Source: JAIEPM01 sp964546815 (GTDB lineage: Bacteria; Cyanobacteriota; Vampirovibrionia; Obscuribacterales; Obscuribacteraceae). Taken from it: a stretch of DNA of 64,000 bases. How positions within the stretch are numbered: position 1 is the first letter of the stretch; each line of letters begins with the position of its first letter. Shown one piece after another: positions 19,676-28,783 of the stretch. The notes below the pieces were generated by a model that made no database searches, was not told the DNA's origin, and saw only the letters and a list, made by a program, of their open reading frames with translations. The stretch is from positions 1-64,000 of the forward strand of contig CAZJLR010000022.1 of assembly GCA_964546815.1 (NCBI GenBank), read 5' to 3'. The translations under genes were made by a program, and so were the position numbers.

Positions 19676-21835
19676 CTAATGACCACCCAGCGCAGTCGAA
19701 CGTGCCGGCGCTTTCAGTGGGTCAGTATCTTTGCTATCAGGTCCGATGCTCTGTTTTACTTCCGCCGACACAGTTACAGGTTTTGTTGCAGGCAAGTTTA
19801 AACGCAGTTCTTTGCCCTCCCAGCCGTCGGCTTTGACGCGCGGCGTCTGATGTTGTCCGAATGTTTGCAGCACCTCATCTGCCACCACATCTTTCACCTT
19901 TTCAAATGCGCTCAGAACGCCGGGATCTTTCGAAAGAGAATTGATAAGCTGTTTTGTGAAAACACCGTTTTGATAGCGCTTCGATTCCCAGGACAACTCA
20001 TCAGGTTGGCTAGAGCTGAGGATGATGTTACCTCGTCCAATCGAAACAGAATTGATGTCCATTGCGGCGGAATTGTCTCCCAGTGCCCGAGCATTTGGAT
20101 CGGCACCGCCACTGTGGCAAGCATCTAGGACTATCAACACTCGATCTGCGTGTGTACGATCCTGCAGCTGATCTAGTAACTTTTGCATCTCGATGCCGTC
20201 GGCGTAGAGTAAAGTTTTGGGCGTGTCGTAAGCTACCAGGTAATTGCTGCGGCGGACATCGTGCTCTGCACCGCTTCCATGAGTCGCAAAATAAAGTACA
20301 ACCAAATCGTCTTGTCCGACCACGTGAGGCAAGAACTTGTCGCCGATCTCAGTAAATATTCTCTCGCGAGTTGCCTTTTCGTTTGTGAGCAAGCGGACGT
20401 GATCCGGTTTGAAATTACCGTCGCTAATTAGGTAATTATAGAAATCACGAGCATCTTTTGCAGAGTACTTTAATGGTGGTATCGTAGGATCCTTGAACTG
20501 ACTTACACCAACCACTACCGCCCATTTATCTCTGATTGGGCGATCGATCGAAGCAGTTTTAGAGGGTTGAAGCTTAGTGGCTGCACTTGTCTGTGCTTGG
20601 GTAGCCGCGTTTGTCTGTGTTTGTTGATGATTTTGTTGTTCTTTTGCCTTCTGGGCATAAAGCTCATCTGCAAGGCGCAGCGCTTCTGCATCCTCTGCTT
20701 GCTTCTTAGCGAGTCTGGCTGCTGCGATTCTTTCGGCTTGTTCGTGAATCCTTTTCTGTCGGTCCGCCTCGCTTTCCCCAGAGGTGATCGCGCCGCTTTC
20801 TGTCCTCGCAGAATTTGTGCCTACTGCTCCAATGTTTCCCGATGCCCCGGAGCTATTTCGACGATTGCTCGCTTCTTGTGGCACTCGCTGCGGGTGTCCG
20901 CCTTCAATCTTGTTTAGCAATTGTCGTGCCTGCTCATTATTTTTGTCAAACACGAGAGCCTGAAGTGTTTCACTCCGCGCCGCGGCGAAGTCTCCAAGGT
21001 AGGCGTAAGCTTGCCCAAGTCCTACGTGGTTGGCTACGCTGGTAGGATCGTTTCGAAGCATTTCCTCCCATACCGCTCTATTGGCTTCAAGCGTTTCGCG
21101 GTCCGTGCTGTTTATCGCAATTGCTTCCTTGTACGCCGCAATAGAGTTTTGAAAATCTTTCTTTGCCAGGTAGGCCCGTCCTAGACTTTGATAACTTTGC
21201 ACTTTAGTATCCGAGTCTAGACCCACATTGCTGCATACAATTTTATATTGTTCGATTGCGTCATCGAGTTGGTCTAGAACCCTATATGTGTTGCCTAAAT
21301 CTAATCGCACAGCAGTATCATCTTTAATTTTCAGAGCCTCGCCAAACTCGACAGTGGCCCCAATAAGATCTCCTGCCAAGCGCGCTTCCCTGCCCAGTGC
21401 GAGACGGTCCCTAAAAGAATCAGGGTCTTTTCCGAGAGCTTTGATTATATATCGAAGATTTTGTGACGACGTGGCATTTCCTGGTTGGTAGAACTGTGCT
21501 TTGTGAAATTCAACAATGGCTTTAGGCGGATTTTTCTGCAGGAGAATTCCCCTGTGGTTGTATAAAATCGCCATATTCTCTCTCGCTTTCTTATACGACG
21601 GATCAAGTTTTAAACATTTTTGCAACCGGTCCTCCGCGAGCTCTAAATTATTGGATTGTAAAGCTCTGACACCTTCATTGTTTAGGTTTACCACAGCTTC
21701 CCTAGTGGCACCAAAAGCAAGCGGTGCGGTTGAAAATACTAGACAAATTAAGGTTACTAGAGCGCAACATGTAGATTTGCAATCAGAAATTGGAATTACC
21801 GCTCGCATTTTCATCACTTTTCTCATTCTATCCAT
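19676..21835 (-). CDS. Exported TPR-caspase family protein
   Basis: I place the start at the ATG 21835 (719 residues), preceded by TAAGG; downstream in-frame ATGs at 21826, 21814 and 21808 are alternatives. A signal peptide ends near PLAFGA. TPR-like helices occupy about 45-310, then a Ser/Gly linker and a charged helix (EQAERIAAARLAKKQAEDAE), then the caspase domain from DKWAVVVGVSQF, with His519 in ATHG and Cys573 in LDACHSG. The N-terminal part matches the gene at 35030, but the caspase part is almost identical to that of the neighbour at 22048: a clear domain mosaic. It has a C-terminal tail of about 40 residues. Confidence 0.84.
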   Translation of the reverse strand: MDRMRKVMKMRAVIPISDCKSTCCALVTLICLVFSTAPLAFGATREAVVNLNNEGVRALQSNNLELAEDRLQKCLKLDPSYKKARENMAILYNHRGILLQKNPPKAIVEFHKAQFYQPGNATSSQNLRYIIKALGKDPDSFRDRLALGREARLAGDLIGATVEFGEALKIKDDTAVRLDLGNTYRVLDQLDDAIEQYKIVCSNVGLDSDTKVQSYQSLGRAYLAKKDFQNSIAAYKEAIAINSTDRETLEANRAVWEEMLRNDPTSVANHVGLGQAYAYLGDFAAARSETLQALVFDKNNEQARQLLNKIEGGHPQRVPQEASNRRNSSGASGNIGAVGTNSARTESGAITSGESEADRQKRIHEQAERIAAARLAKKQAEDAEALRLADELYAQKAKEQQNHQQTQTNAATQAQTSAATKLQPSKTASIDRPIRDKWAVVVGVSQFKDPTIPPLKYSAKDARDFYNYLISDGNFKPDHVRLLTNEKATRERIFTEIGDKFLPHVVGQDDLVVLYFATHGSGAEHDVRRSNYLVAYDTPKTLLYADGIEMQKLLDQLQDRTHADRVLIVLDACHSGGADPNARALGDNSAAMDINSVSIGRGNIILSSSQPDELSWESKRYQNGVFTKQLINSLSKDPGVLSAFEKVKDVVADEVLQTFGQHQTPRVKADGWEGKELRLNLPATKPVTVSAEVKQSIGPDSKDTDPLKAPARSTALGGH

Positions 21836-21842
21836 AACCTTA

Positions 21843-21977
21843 TTAACAAATAGACATCCCAAAACTATCATTGAATTCGTAGATATTGAACCGTTGTCTT
21901 TTACAAGCTTGTAGGTAGAGTCTAATCTGTTGCCTGTATTGCGCGAGTTTTTTGTAATAGCCCATGCCCTCACGCAT
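21843..21977 (-). CDS. Short upstream ORF (44 codons), possibly coupled to the caspase gene
   Basis: An ATG at 21977 follows a good AAGGAG ribosome-binding site and opens a 44-codon frame (beginning MREGMGYYKKLAQYRQQ) whose TAA ends six bases before the caspase start at 21835. No family is recognised. It may be a leader peptide coupling translation, or chance; the same strand region also carries a degenerate box element just upstream. Treat as tentative. Confidence 0.3.
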   Translation of the reverse strand: MREGMGYYKKLAQYRQQIRLYLQACKRQRFNIYEFNDSFGMSIC

Positions 21978-22047
21978 TAATATTCTCCTTGTCTCGAAAC
22001 TCTGATGACTAGGAATGGGAAATTGGGTCCATCCACGGGATGATTAA

Positions 22048-24225
22048 CTAATGATTTCTAGGTGCACTCGAACGTGGCGGAGCTTTCAGGGACTCAGCAT
22101 CTTTGCTATCAGGTCCGACGCTCTGTTTTACTTCCGCCGACACAGTTACAGGTTTCGTCGCAGGCAAATTTAGGCGTAACTCTTTGCCTTCCCAGCCGTC
22201 GGCTTTGAGGCGTGGCGTCTGATGCTGACCGAATGTTTGCAGAACCTCATCTGCCACCACATCTTTCACTTTGTCAAATGCGCTCAGCACACCGGGATCT
22301 TTTGAAAGAGAATTGATCAGCTGTTTTGTAAAAACACCGTTTTGATATCGCTTCGATTCCCATGAAAGTTCATCAGGTTGGCTAGAACTGAGAATGATAT
22401 TTCCACGTCCAATCGAAACAGAATTGATGTCCATCGCGGCGGAATTGTCTCCCAGTGCCCGAGCATTCGGATCGGCGCCGCCACTGTGGCAAGCATCTAG
22501 GACTATCAACACTCGATCTGCGTGTGTACGATCTTGCAACTGATCAAGCAATTTTTGCATCTCGATTCCATCTGCATAAAGAAGATTCTTCGGTGTGTCA
22601 TAAGCGACCAGGTAATTGCTGCGGCGGACATCGTGCTCTGCCCCACTTCCATGAGTTGCAAAATAAAGCACAACCAGGTCATCGCGCCCAACAACGTGAG
22701 GCAAGAACTTATCGCCGATCTCAGTAAATATGCGCTCGCGAGTTGCCTTTTCGTTTGTGAGCAAGCGGACGTGATCTGGTTTGAAATTAGCGGTGGTGAT
22801 GAGATAGTTATAGAAATCACGAGCATCTTTTGCAGAATACTTTAACGATGGTATCGCAGGGTCCTTGAACTTGCTTACCCCAACTACTACGGCCCATTTA
22901 TCTCTAATTGGACGATCTATAGAACTTGAATTGGAAGATACCTTCTGTGCTGATGAATTCGCAGGCGCAACAACCGCGCTGCTTCTAGCCTTCTGCACAA
23001 TTGAAGCTTTGTCGCTGAGGCTCTTACTCCAGGCGCGAACAAGTGCATTGCTTGAGCATATTTTGAGTGCCTCGCTCATGTCTGCTTCCGCAACAAGACG
23101 ATTGCCTTCGGACCTTTCAATCAGTCCACTAAGTGCTTTCATTTGCGCTTTCTCACCGGCGCCTAATAACTTGCTGCTGCCGCTCATTTTGGCAAGCGTG
23201 TCGCGAGCTTTGGCAAGCTCGCCCATTTGAACCTGAGCCCTGGCTGCATCGAGCAGTGCCGATGCGGTTTCAAGTCGTTGGGCTTCAGTAGCATTCTCCC
23301 ATAAATCCATGCTTTCGCTTAAGCATTTGTTGGAATCTTCTTTCTTCCCGTCAAGCGCATAGCAAAGCGCAATTGCTGCCAATTCAGTTAATCGGTTATA
23401 TCCACTGCGCTTGGCCAAGGCACCTTGCAGATCTGAAACAGCCAGCTCCAATTGTCCAAGTTCAATCCGAGCCGAACCCCGTCCATCATAAGCCTCCGTG
23501 TAATTCGGGTCCAATTTGAGAGCCTGGTCGAAATCTTGAATTGCGCGCTCATATTGTCCCAGAATATAGTAAGCGCAACCCCGGCTTAAGTAAGGTTCCT
23601 TGAAATTCGGGTTTAGTTTGATGGACTGATCGAAATCTTGAATAGCGCGCGCATATTGTCCCAGAAGATAGTAACTGTGGCCCCGCTTGTTGTAGGCTTC
23701 TTTGTACTTTGGGTCCAACTTGACAGCCTGGTCGAAATCTTGAATTGCAGTCTCATATTGTCCAAGCACGAGGTAAGCTAAACCCCGGTTGCTGTAAGAC
23801 TTATTGGAATTTGGGTCTAATTTGATAGCTCTGTCGCAGTCTTGAATTGCAGTCTCATATTGTCCAAGCGCGAGGTAAGCTAAACCCCGGTTGCTGTAGA
23901 CCTGCTTGAAATTCGGGTCTAATTTGATAGCCATGTCGTAATCTTGAATTGCGCGCTCGTATTTTCCAAGCGCGCGGTGAGCATTACCCCTATTGTAGTA
24001 AGCTACTTTGTAATCCCGGTCTAATTTGATAGCCTGGTCGAAGTCTTGAATTGCGCGCTCATATTGTTTCTGGTCATAATATTGGTTTGCGCTATTGTTT
24101 AACTGTATTGCACGAGCATCAGTTGCCATTGCTGCCGGCGAGTAGCAGCTAGTCGCCGCTGCCACTGAGAGCGCCACAAACATAACCTTAGCCAGCCTGA
24201 TCATTCTTCGTTTTGAGCGCCTCAT
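22048..24225 (-). CDS. Exported TPR-caspase family protein
   Basis: A 725-residue protein with the ATG 24225 (GGGGGG upstream). The signal peptide is basic then hydrophobic (MIRLAKVMFVALSVAAATSC), with Cys27 a possible lipidation site. Residues 39-275 are about seven 34-residue TPR units, followed by a helical region and the caspase domain from DKWAVVVGVSKF (about 443), with His525 in ATHG and Cys579 in LDACHSG. The caspase half is nearly identical to that of the gene at 19676, while the TPR and helical part resembles the gene at 17195. Confidence 0.86.
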   Translation of the reverse strand: MRRSKRRMIRLAKVMFVALSVAAATSCYSPAAMATDARAIQLNNSANQYYDQKQYERAIQDFDQAIKLDRDYKVAYYNRGNAHRALGKYERAIQDYDMAIKLDPNFKQVYSNRGLAYLALGQYETAIQDCDRAIKLDPNSNKSYSNRGLAYLVLGQYETAIQDFDQAVKLDPKYKEAYNKRGHSYYLLGQYARAIQDFDQSIKLNPNFKEPYLSRGCAYYILGQYERAIQDFDQALKLDPNYTEAYDGRGSARIELGQLELAVSDLQGALAKRSGYNRLTELAAIALCYALDGKKEDSNKCLSESMDLWENATEAQRLETASALLDAARAQVQMGELAKARDTLAKMSGSSKLLGAGEKAQMKALSGLIERSEGNRLVAEADMSEALKICSSNALVRAWSKSLSDKASIVQKARSSAVVAPANSSAQKVSSNSSSIDRPIRDKWAVVVGVSKFKDPAIPSLKYSAKDARDFYNYLITTANFKPDHVRLLTNEKATRERIFTEIGDKFLPHVVGRDDLVVLYFATHGSGAEHDVRRSNYLVAYDTPKNLLYADGIEMQKLLDQLQDRTHADRVLIVLDACHSGGADPNARALGDNSAAMDINSVSIGRGNIILSSSQPDELSWESKRYQNGVFTKQLINSLSKDPGVLSAFDKVKDVVADEVLQTFGQHQTPRLKADGWEGKELRLNLPATKPVTVSAEVKQSVGPDSKDAESLKAPPRSSAPRNH
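23401..24111 (-). repeat. Tandem 102-bp TPR-coding repeats
   Basis: Seven head-to-tail 34-codon units encoding TPRs with the recurring AIQDFDQAIKLDP core. They are very similar in DNA to those of the array at 18.5-19.3 kb, so the two arrays are potential partners for recombination. Confidence 0.75.
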
Positions 24226-24344
24226 CCATTTCCCCCCTCACACACGTTACCTGTCTTGCCGCTCTAGTTGCGGGCGGAATATTCCTATAGTTCTTACCCA
24301 GCGTTTTTCCATTCTAGCTGCAGTTCAAGCAATTATATGAACAA

Positions 24345-25604
24345 CTAAGGCTTATCGATAGAGCCAATAAAAAAGACTTCTTTGGTCTCGTCGTCCACAA
24401 GGGCGAACACAAAGGGATGGTCAACTCGAAACTCAACTGATTTTGGCTTTTCGAAAAAAAGATCTCTGGGTGTAAATTCCACTTCTGTTATAGCTGCGGC
24501 TTCCGTTCCTTCTTCTTCGACATCCAGATAAATCTTCTGCACGACTTTGCCTATATGTAAGTCAGCCGGCGCAGCAATCATGTTTGAGAAATCAGCCTTA
24601 TCAGAAAACGCTTCCGGCATGCCAATAGTCTTAAGAGTGCTTGCCAGGTCCGCAGAAAATTGGACCTTGAAGCGTGGCAACGATAAGTTAACTTCTTTTG
24701 CTTGAAACAAGCTCAGCCACTGCATCCATTTGTCCGACTTGAATTTTGTGCGGAACCGTTCGAAATCAACTCCTTTGTTCGGGAGAAAAATGAGCATGCT
24801 TTGTTTCTTTCCCTCATAGGGGAGCGAAACTGCTTGAAAATCCCTATCTTTGAAATAGCTGATTTCACCTTTGCGGTGCATCATTTTTACTGGAGTAGTT
24901 TGTCCTTTCAAAACGCTGAACCGATCGTCTGTTGTTTTAGCTTTTTCAAAACAGTTCGCCAATTTGCCTTTAAAATATACGGCATCGAGGACCAGTATCT
25001 TGCTGCTTTTTGAGAGTTTATCGATAATCACCGGAATTTTCCCGTCTGTCTTTTCGTTGCACCAGGAGTTTATAGTTGAAATAGAGCTTGCTGCAGAAAA
25101 ATCAATACTGTTTGCTTGCGCACCGTAAAAGGTTTTGCAAGTATCACTGAAATTGTTCTTGATTGAATTGCTGATATCAGAATAGATCGCATTGCTTAAC
25201 TCCAGTTGAATGCTCTTATTGCAAGCCAGGGTCGCCAGCATCTTCTGGTTTCTTTGATTTGTTTCTTCGATCTTTTCATCTGCAAGTCCCAGCACTTTCA
25301 ATATTTGGGTGCGTGTTTCGCCTGCGGCTCCGTTCATCGTCATGCACAAAGCGCTATAGGCGCTAAAAGGTGAAATTACTATGTTGCCTTTACTGTGCTT
25401 AGACTCTTCGGCGAACAGCTTAAACGCTAAATCTAGCTTTGCAGATTGAAAATTAGGCGCATTATCAATCGAGCTCTTTTCGCTGGAATCAATAATTGCC
25501 ACCGCTGGCGATGCCAGCGACAGACTGAGCGCGATAGTGGCGAGCAAAATGTATGGCGCAATGGCTAGGAACAGGTCCGTCCTGCTTGGGGCAAATGTCT
25601 GCAT
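24345..25604 (-). CDS. Exported serpin (serine/cysteine protease inhibitor)
   Basis: A 419-residue member of the serpin superfamily, suicide inhibitors that trap proteases through a reactive-centre loop. Start at the ATG 25604, with GGAGG six bases upstream. A signal peptide covers about 1-36. Serpin signatures include NIVISPFSAYSALCMTMNGA, DAVYFKGK and the C-terminal HPFVFALVDDETKEVFFIGS. The hinge reads EEGTEAAAIT (P17-P8 at residues 364-373), an inhibitory-type hinge, and counting 17 residues from P17 puts P1 at Arg380 (TPR|D). It lies downstream of a DUF4384 gene and between caspase genes, on the same strand. Inhibition of the neighbouring exported caspases is an attractive inference. Confidence 0.92.
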   Translation of the reverse strand: MQTFAPSRTDLFLAIAPYILLATIALSLSLASPAVAIIDSSEKSSIDNAPNFQSAKLDLAFKLFAEESKHSKGNIVISPFSAYSALCMTMNGAAGETRTQILKVLGLADEKIEETNQRNQKMLATLACNKSIQLELSNAIYSDISNSIKNNFSDTCKTFYGAQANSIDFSAASSISTINSWCNEKTDGKIPVIIDKLSKSSKILVLDAVYFKGKLANCFEKAKTTDDRFSVLKGQTTPVKMMHRKGEISYFKDRDFQAVSLPYEGKKQSMLIFLPNKGVDFERFRTKFKSDKWMQWLSLFQAKEVNLSLPRFKVQFSADLASTLKTIGMPEAFSDKADFSNMIAAPADLHIGKVVQKIYLDVEEEGTEAAAITEVEFTPRDLFFEKPKSVEFRVDHPFVFALVDDETKEVFFIGSIDKP

Positions 25605-25731
25605 CAAGTTCCTCCAATCCGATGCTAGGCAATTGAAAGCCTGAAGCTTTCGCTTCTGTGCCTTTCTTAAACGCGATGGCAAAGGACGCTGCTGACGCAG
25701 CTATATGGTGCCGATTCTACCTGGCGTTCTG

Positions 25732-26430
25732 TTATCTGCTGCCGGCTTTGTGCTTAAGCGATATGTCTATCGCCAACGGCTTATCAGCTTTGCCCACGAC
25801 GGTAGTTTCGCCTTCGCTTTCTGGCTTGGCGTCATGATCTATCACTAGATTGCGAAGCCCTGACTTGATGTTTGTTCCTTTCGATATGGTGATTGAAACC
25901 ACCGTGCCCTCTGGCACCTTATCTTTTGAGTCTTTGTCAGAAATTACCACCGAGTCGTCATCCAATTTCTGCTCCGGATCGATTTTTTCTCGTGAGACGA
26001 TCATGCGCAGATTTTCTATACCCGGAGTCTCGTCAAACTTGAGCCATGCCTGGTCGTCTTCTTTTGAGGCAGGCAAAACCATCCATTCCCCAGCTTTTAC
26101 TTTATTGCTTCCAAGGTCTTTGGCTGGAAACAAAACATCTTTATCTCCGTCGCTGCCTTTCAGTACAATATACGCATATCCATCGACATTAGCTTTCAAA
26201 TGAATTCTGAGCTTGTCACCCTGATAAAACGCTGTTTTATTCGTGCAACGTTGCGGCTCTTCGTCTTTTCGCTTTACTTCAAGCCAATAGCAAGCCCCTG
26301 TGTTCTTTGAAGCGGACTGATCCTTTTCTTGCTCGACGTACATTCCGCGGATACTTGTGTCGGCGCAATGTCCTGCAATGATTGACAAGAATAAAGCGCA
26401 GGCTATTGTAATGGGGGAAAAGCGTTTCAT
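25732..26430 (-). CDS. Exported DUF4384 domain protein
   Basis: A 232-residue secreted DUF4384 protein, paralogous to those at 16362 and 33763. Signal peptide MKRFSPITIACALFLSIIAG; domain core GDKLRIHLKANVDGYAYI, then VLFPAKDL; C-terminal RNLVIDHDAKPESEGETTVV. Start at the ATG 26430, because GGAGGT lies just upstream and the longer frame (MTLEVY) only reads through the ribosome-binding site. A full two-box element lies 119 bp upstream. The serpin gene follows 127 bp downstream, so they may share a transcript. Confidence 0.82.
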   Translation of the reverse strand: MKRFSPITIACALFLSIIAGHCADTSIRGMYVEQEKDQSASKNTGACYWLEVKRKDEEPQRCTNKTAFYQGDKLRIHLKANVDGYAYIVLKGSDGDKDVLFPAKDLGSNKVKAGEWMVLPASKEDDQAWLKFDETPGIENLRMIVSREKIDPEQKLDDDSVVISDKDSKDKVPEGTVVSITISKGTNIKSGLRNLVIDHDAKPESEGETTVVGKADKPLAIDISLKHKAGSR

Positions 26431-26549
26431 ATAAACCTCCAAAGTCATACTGTTTTTACCATAAGAGATTGGCGATCGGAAGTCTTTTCAAGTCTTTCTG
26501 ATTGCTGAAGCAAACCATTCAACCGCAAGTTCTTTTTCTAACGTTAGTA

Positions 26550-26596
26550 GAATTATCGCAATAACCTGAGTCCTTATGAATGGGGAATTGACTAAA
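26550..26596 (-). promoter_or_regulatory. Two-box regulatory element
   Basis: Box 1 TTTAGTCAATTCCCCATTC (minus strand, 26578-26596), a 17-base spacer, then box 2 TGCGATAATTC (26550-26560), upstream of the DUF4384-serpin pair. It is identical in box 1 to the copies at 17150 and 34780. Confidence 0.65.
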
Positions 26597-26678
26597 GCCT
26601 GGTGAACTATGAAATGACCCATTTGGGGGCTGCGTTAAGTTTTAGATGGCAAGCACCGGATTCGGTGGCAATGTATAA

Positions 26679-28532
26679 CTAGCGCTTTTGTGCCGAATTG
26701 CTGAGTGGGGGAGTACCTGTTGGTTGCATCATTTTGAGCAAATCAGGATTGAGCATCGGGCGGGACTCTGAGGCTGGTACAGAAAGAATGAGCTGTTGAC
26801 CATCCCAGTTTCCGCCAAGTTGCGGCGTTTGCTTTTCGCCAAACACGCTTTTCACTTCCCAGCTTACTTGTTTTTCTACTTCAGCAAAAGCGGTTTTTAC
26901 ATCAACTTTATTGTTTTTTCGCAAAGCTTCAATTAGGTATTTCGTGAAAACGCCGTTGTTTGAAACACGACTTTCATAAGCCTTTTCATTGGGCGAACTG
27001 GATGAAATTACAAGGTGACCGCAGCCTTGCGCTAGTTCGTTAGCGCTAAAGTTATCTGCAACGTTGAGCGCCCTTGCTCCCGGAATGCCAGCGCCAGAGT
27101 AGCAAGTGTCCATTATTATCAATGCTCGGTCGGTCTTGACGCCCTCCAAAAGGCGCTTGTTCAGCTCGTCCATGTCGACACCTGTAGCGTAAAGATCGTT
27201 AGCATCAGTGTCGTAGGCAGCAATGTAGTTTCTACCACCTTTATCCTTCGTCTTAGGAGTCCCATGTGTAGAAACATATACAACAACCAGATCGCCAGGC
27301 TCGCAAACGGCAGGAAGAAAGTGATCTCCGAACGCGCTCATAATCTGCTGACGCGTTGCTTTTCCGTCAAGTAAAAGTAGGACGTGATCTCTTCTGAAAT
27401 TGGCTTCGTTTACCAGATAATTGTAAAAGTCCTGAGCATCTTTTGCAGCTACTTTGAGGTCATATTGGGGATTTTTGAAGTGGCTGATGCCAACAATTAG
27501 TGCCCATTTGTCCCGGATTGGTCCATCTGTATGACGGTTGACTTTCTCGCCAGGAGGAGCCGCTAAATTGCTAGCGGTCGACGGTTGTCCTGTGGATAGC
27601 CGAGGCAAAGAGCTTTCCTCTTTTTTGGGTGGAGTTGCTGTGGGTTTTGCAACAGGACTTTCTGCTATGACTCCTAAATCCGCCAAATACGATTTTGCAA
27701 TAGCATTATCTGGAGACAATTTGAGTACATGCTCATAGCATATTTGCGCTCTCGGCGTGTCGCCTCTATCTTTATAGTACTTTCCGAGTTGTGTCCATGT
27801 TCCGAGAAAGTCTTTATCACTCTCGTTAAGATGGATTCGCGTCGTGCCTTGGGTAGCAGGTTCAAAAGCCTTCTTAGCTTCTTCGAGTCGTTTAAGATTT
27901 TCGGCACTTGAATCACCGATAAGTTGCATCGCCTTTTGATGCTTTCCTTGCATCTCGTAGGCTGCTGCCACCGTAAACACACCAGTAAAAACTGGGTTGT
28001 TTCCCTTGCTGATAGACAATTTATAGTTGTATGACTTCAAAAGATCGTTTGTCGCTTGCTGCCACATTCCCTGTCTTCCATAGTAACAGCCTCGAGCATC
28101 AAGCCCCAAGTAATTGAATGGCGTGTCAGTCCCGTGTGCTCCGATTGCAGCGTTGTAATCCCTAAGAGCGTCATTGAGGCGGTTTACTCTTTCATAAAAG
28201 TGACCTCGTTGAATCAAATCTTCGCATGCTGCTCTTCTGTTTATTCTTTGGGTCCAATCATTTTCCGCCAGGTCGTTTCGTCCTATTCGTTCGTGATACC
28301 ATGACTTGCCTTTTATGTAATCGGGTCCGGCCATGTTCCAGTATTTCTCGGCCTGTGAATCATCCTGTAATTCTTCTGAAGCCCAAGCAAGCGCAATGTA
28401 ACGAGTGGCCAAGTCATCTTCGGCTATGCCGGTTGGGCAAAATGCACATTCAAAAACGGCGAGTACCAAAAAAGAGAAAAGACCAAGTAAATTGATGAAA
28501 CGCGGACTCAGTCCTTTGCTGTTCCCTTTCAT
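26679..28532 (-). CDS. Exported TPR-caspase family protein
   Basis: A 617-residue protein with the ATG 28532 and GGAGGT four bases upstream. Signal peptide about 1-37 (INLLGLFSFLVLAVFECAF). Residues 45-285 are degenerate TPR helices ending in a canonical unit (GKYYKDRGDTPRAQICYEHV). A Pro/Ser-rich linker (290-335) leads to the caspase domain from DKWALIVGISHF, with His423 in STHG and Cys477 in MDTCYSG. It belongs to the DTCYSG subgroup with the genes at 10442, 37044, 40760 and 42458, and shares their C-terminal pattern (RPMLNPDLLKMM). Confidence 0.86.
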   Translation of the reverse strand: MKGNSKGLSPRFINLLGLFSFLVLAVFECAFCPTGIAEDDLATRYIALAWASEELQDDSQAEKYWNMAGPDYIKGKSWYHERIGRNDLAENDWTQRINRRAACEDLIQRGHFYERVNRLNDALRDYNAAIGAHGTDTPFNYLGLDARGCYYGRQGMWQQATNDLLKSYNYKLSISKGNNPVFTGVFTVAAAYEMQGKHQKAMQLIGDSSAENLKRLEEAKKAFEPATQGTTRIHLNESDKDFLGTWTQLGKYYKDRGDTPRAQICYEHVLKLSPDNAIAKSYLADLGVIAESPVAKPTATPPKKEESSLPRLSTGQPSTASNLAAPPGEKVNRHTDGPIRDKWALIVGISHFKNPQYDLKVAAKDAQDFYNYLVNEANFRRDHVLLLLDGKATRQQIMSAFGDHFLPAVCEPGDLVVVYVSTHGTPKTKDKGGRNYIAAYDTDANDLYATGVDMDELNKRLLEGVKTDRALIIMDTCYSGAGIPGARALNVADNFSANELAQGCGHLVISSSSPNEKAYESRVSNNGVFTKYLIEALRKNNKVDVKTAFAEVEKQVSWEVKSVFGEKQTPQLGGNWDGQQLILSVPASESRPMLNPDLLKMMQPTGTPPLSNSAQKR

Positions 28533-28783
28533 TGCACCTCCGAGGCTTCGCCGCTACTTTCTTAATCGGCTGACTGCTACCGCGCCAGTTTGATTTTTCC
28601 CAATTGAGTTGACTATTTTACCACTTGGACAAAAGAGCGAACTCTAGATTGTAGCAAACCAACTTGTTGACTAGATCTAGAGAAGTAAAATACCAGCCAA
28701 TCAAAAAAAATCAATTTCTTGTTACTAGTCGAATCTGTAGAAATATTTTTGTGCGTGATGTGATTGTCAGCTCTAGAGCAATA

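Noticed and set aside
18521..24111. Regularly spaced DNA repeats resembling a CRISPR array
   Set aside because: Period is 102 bp, units are contiguous without unique spacers, and they encode TPRs in frame.
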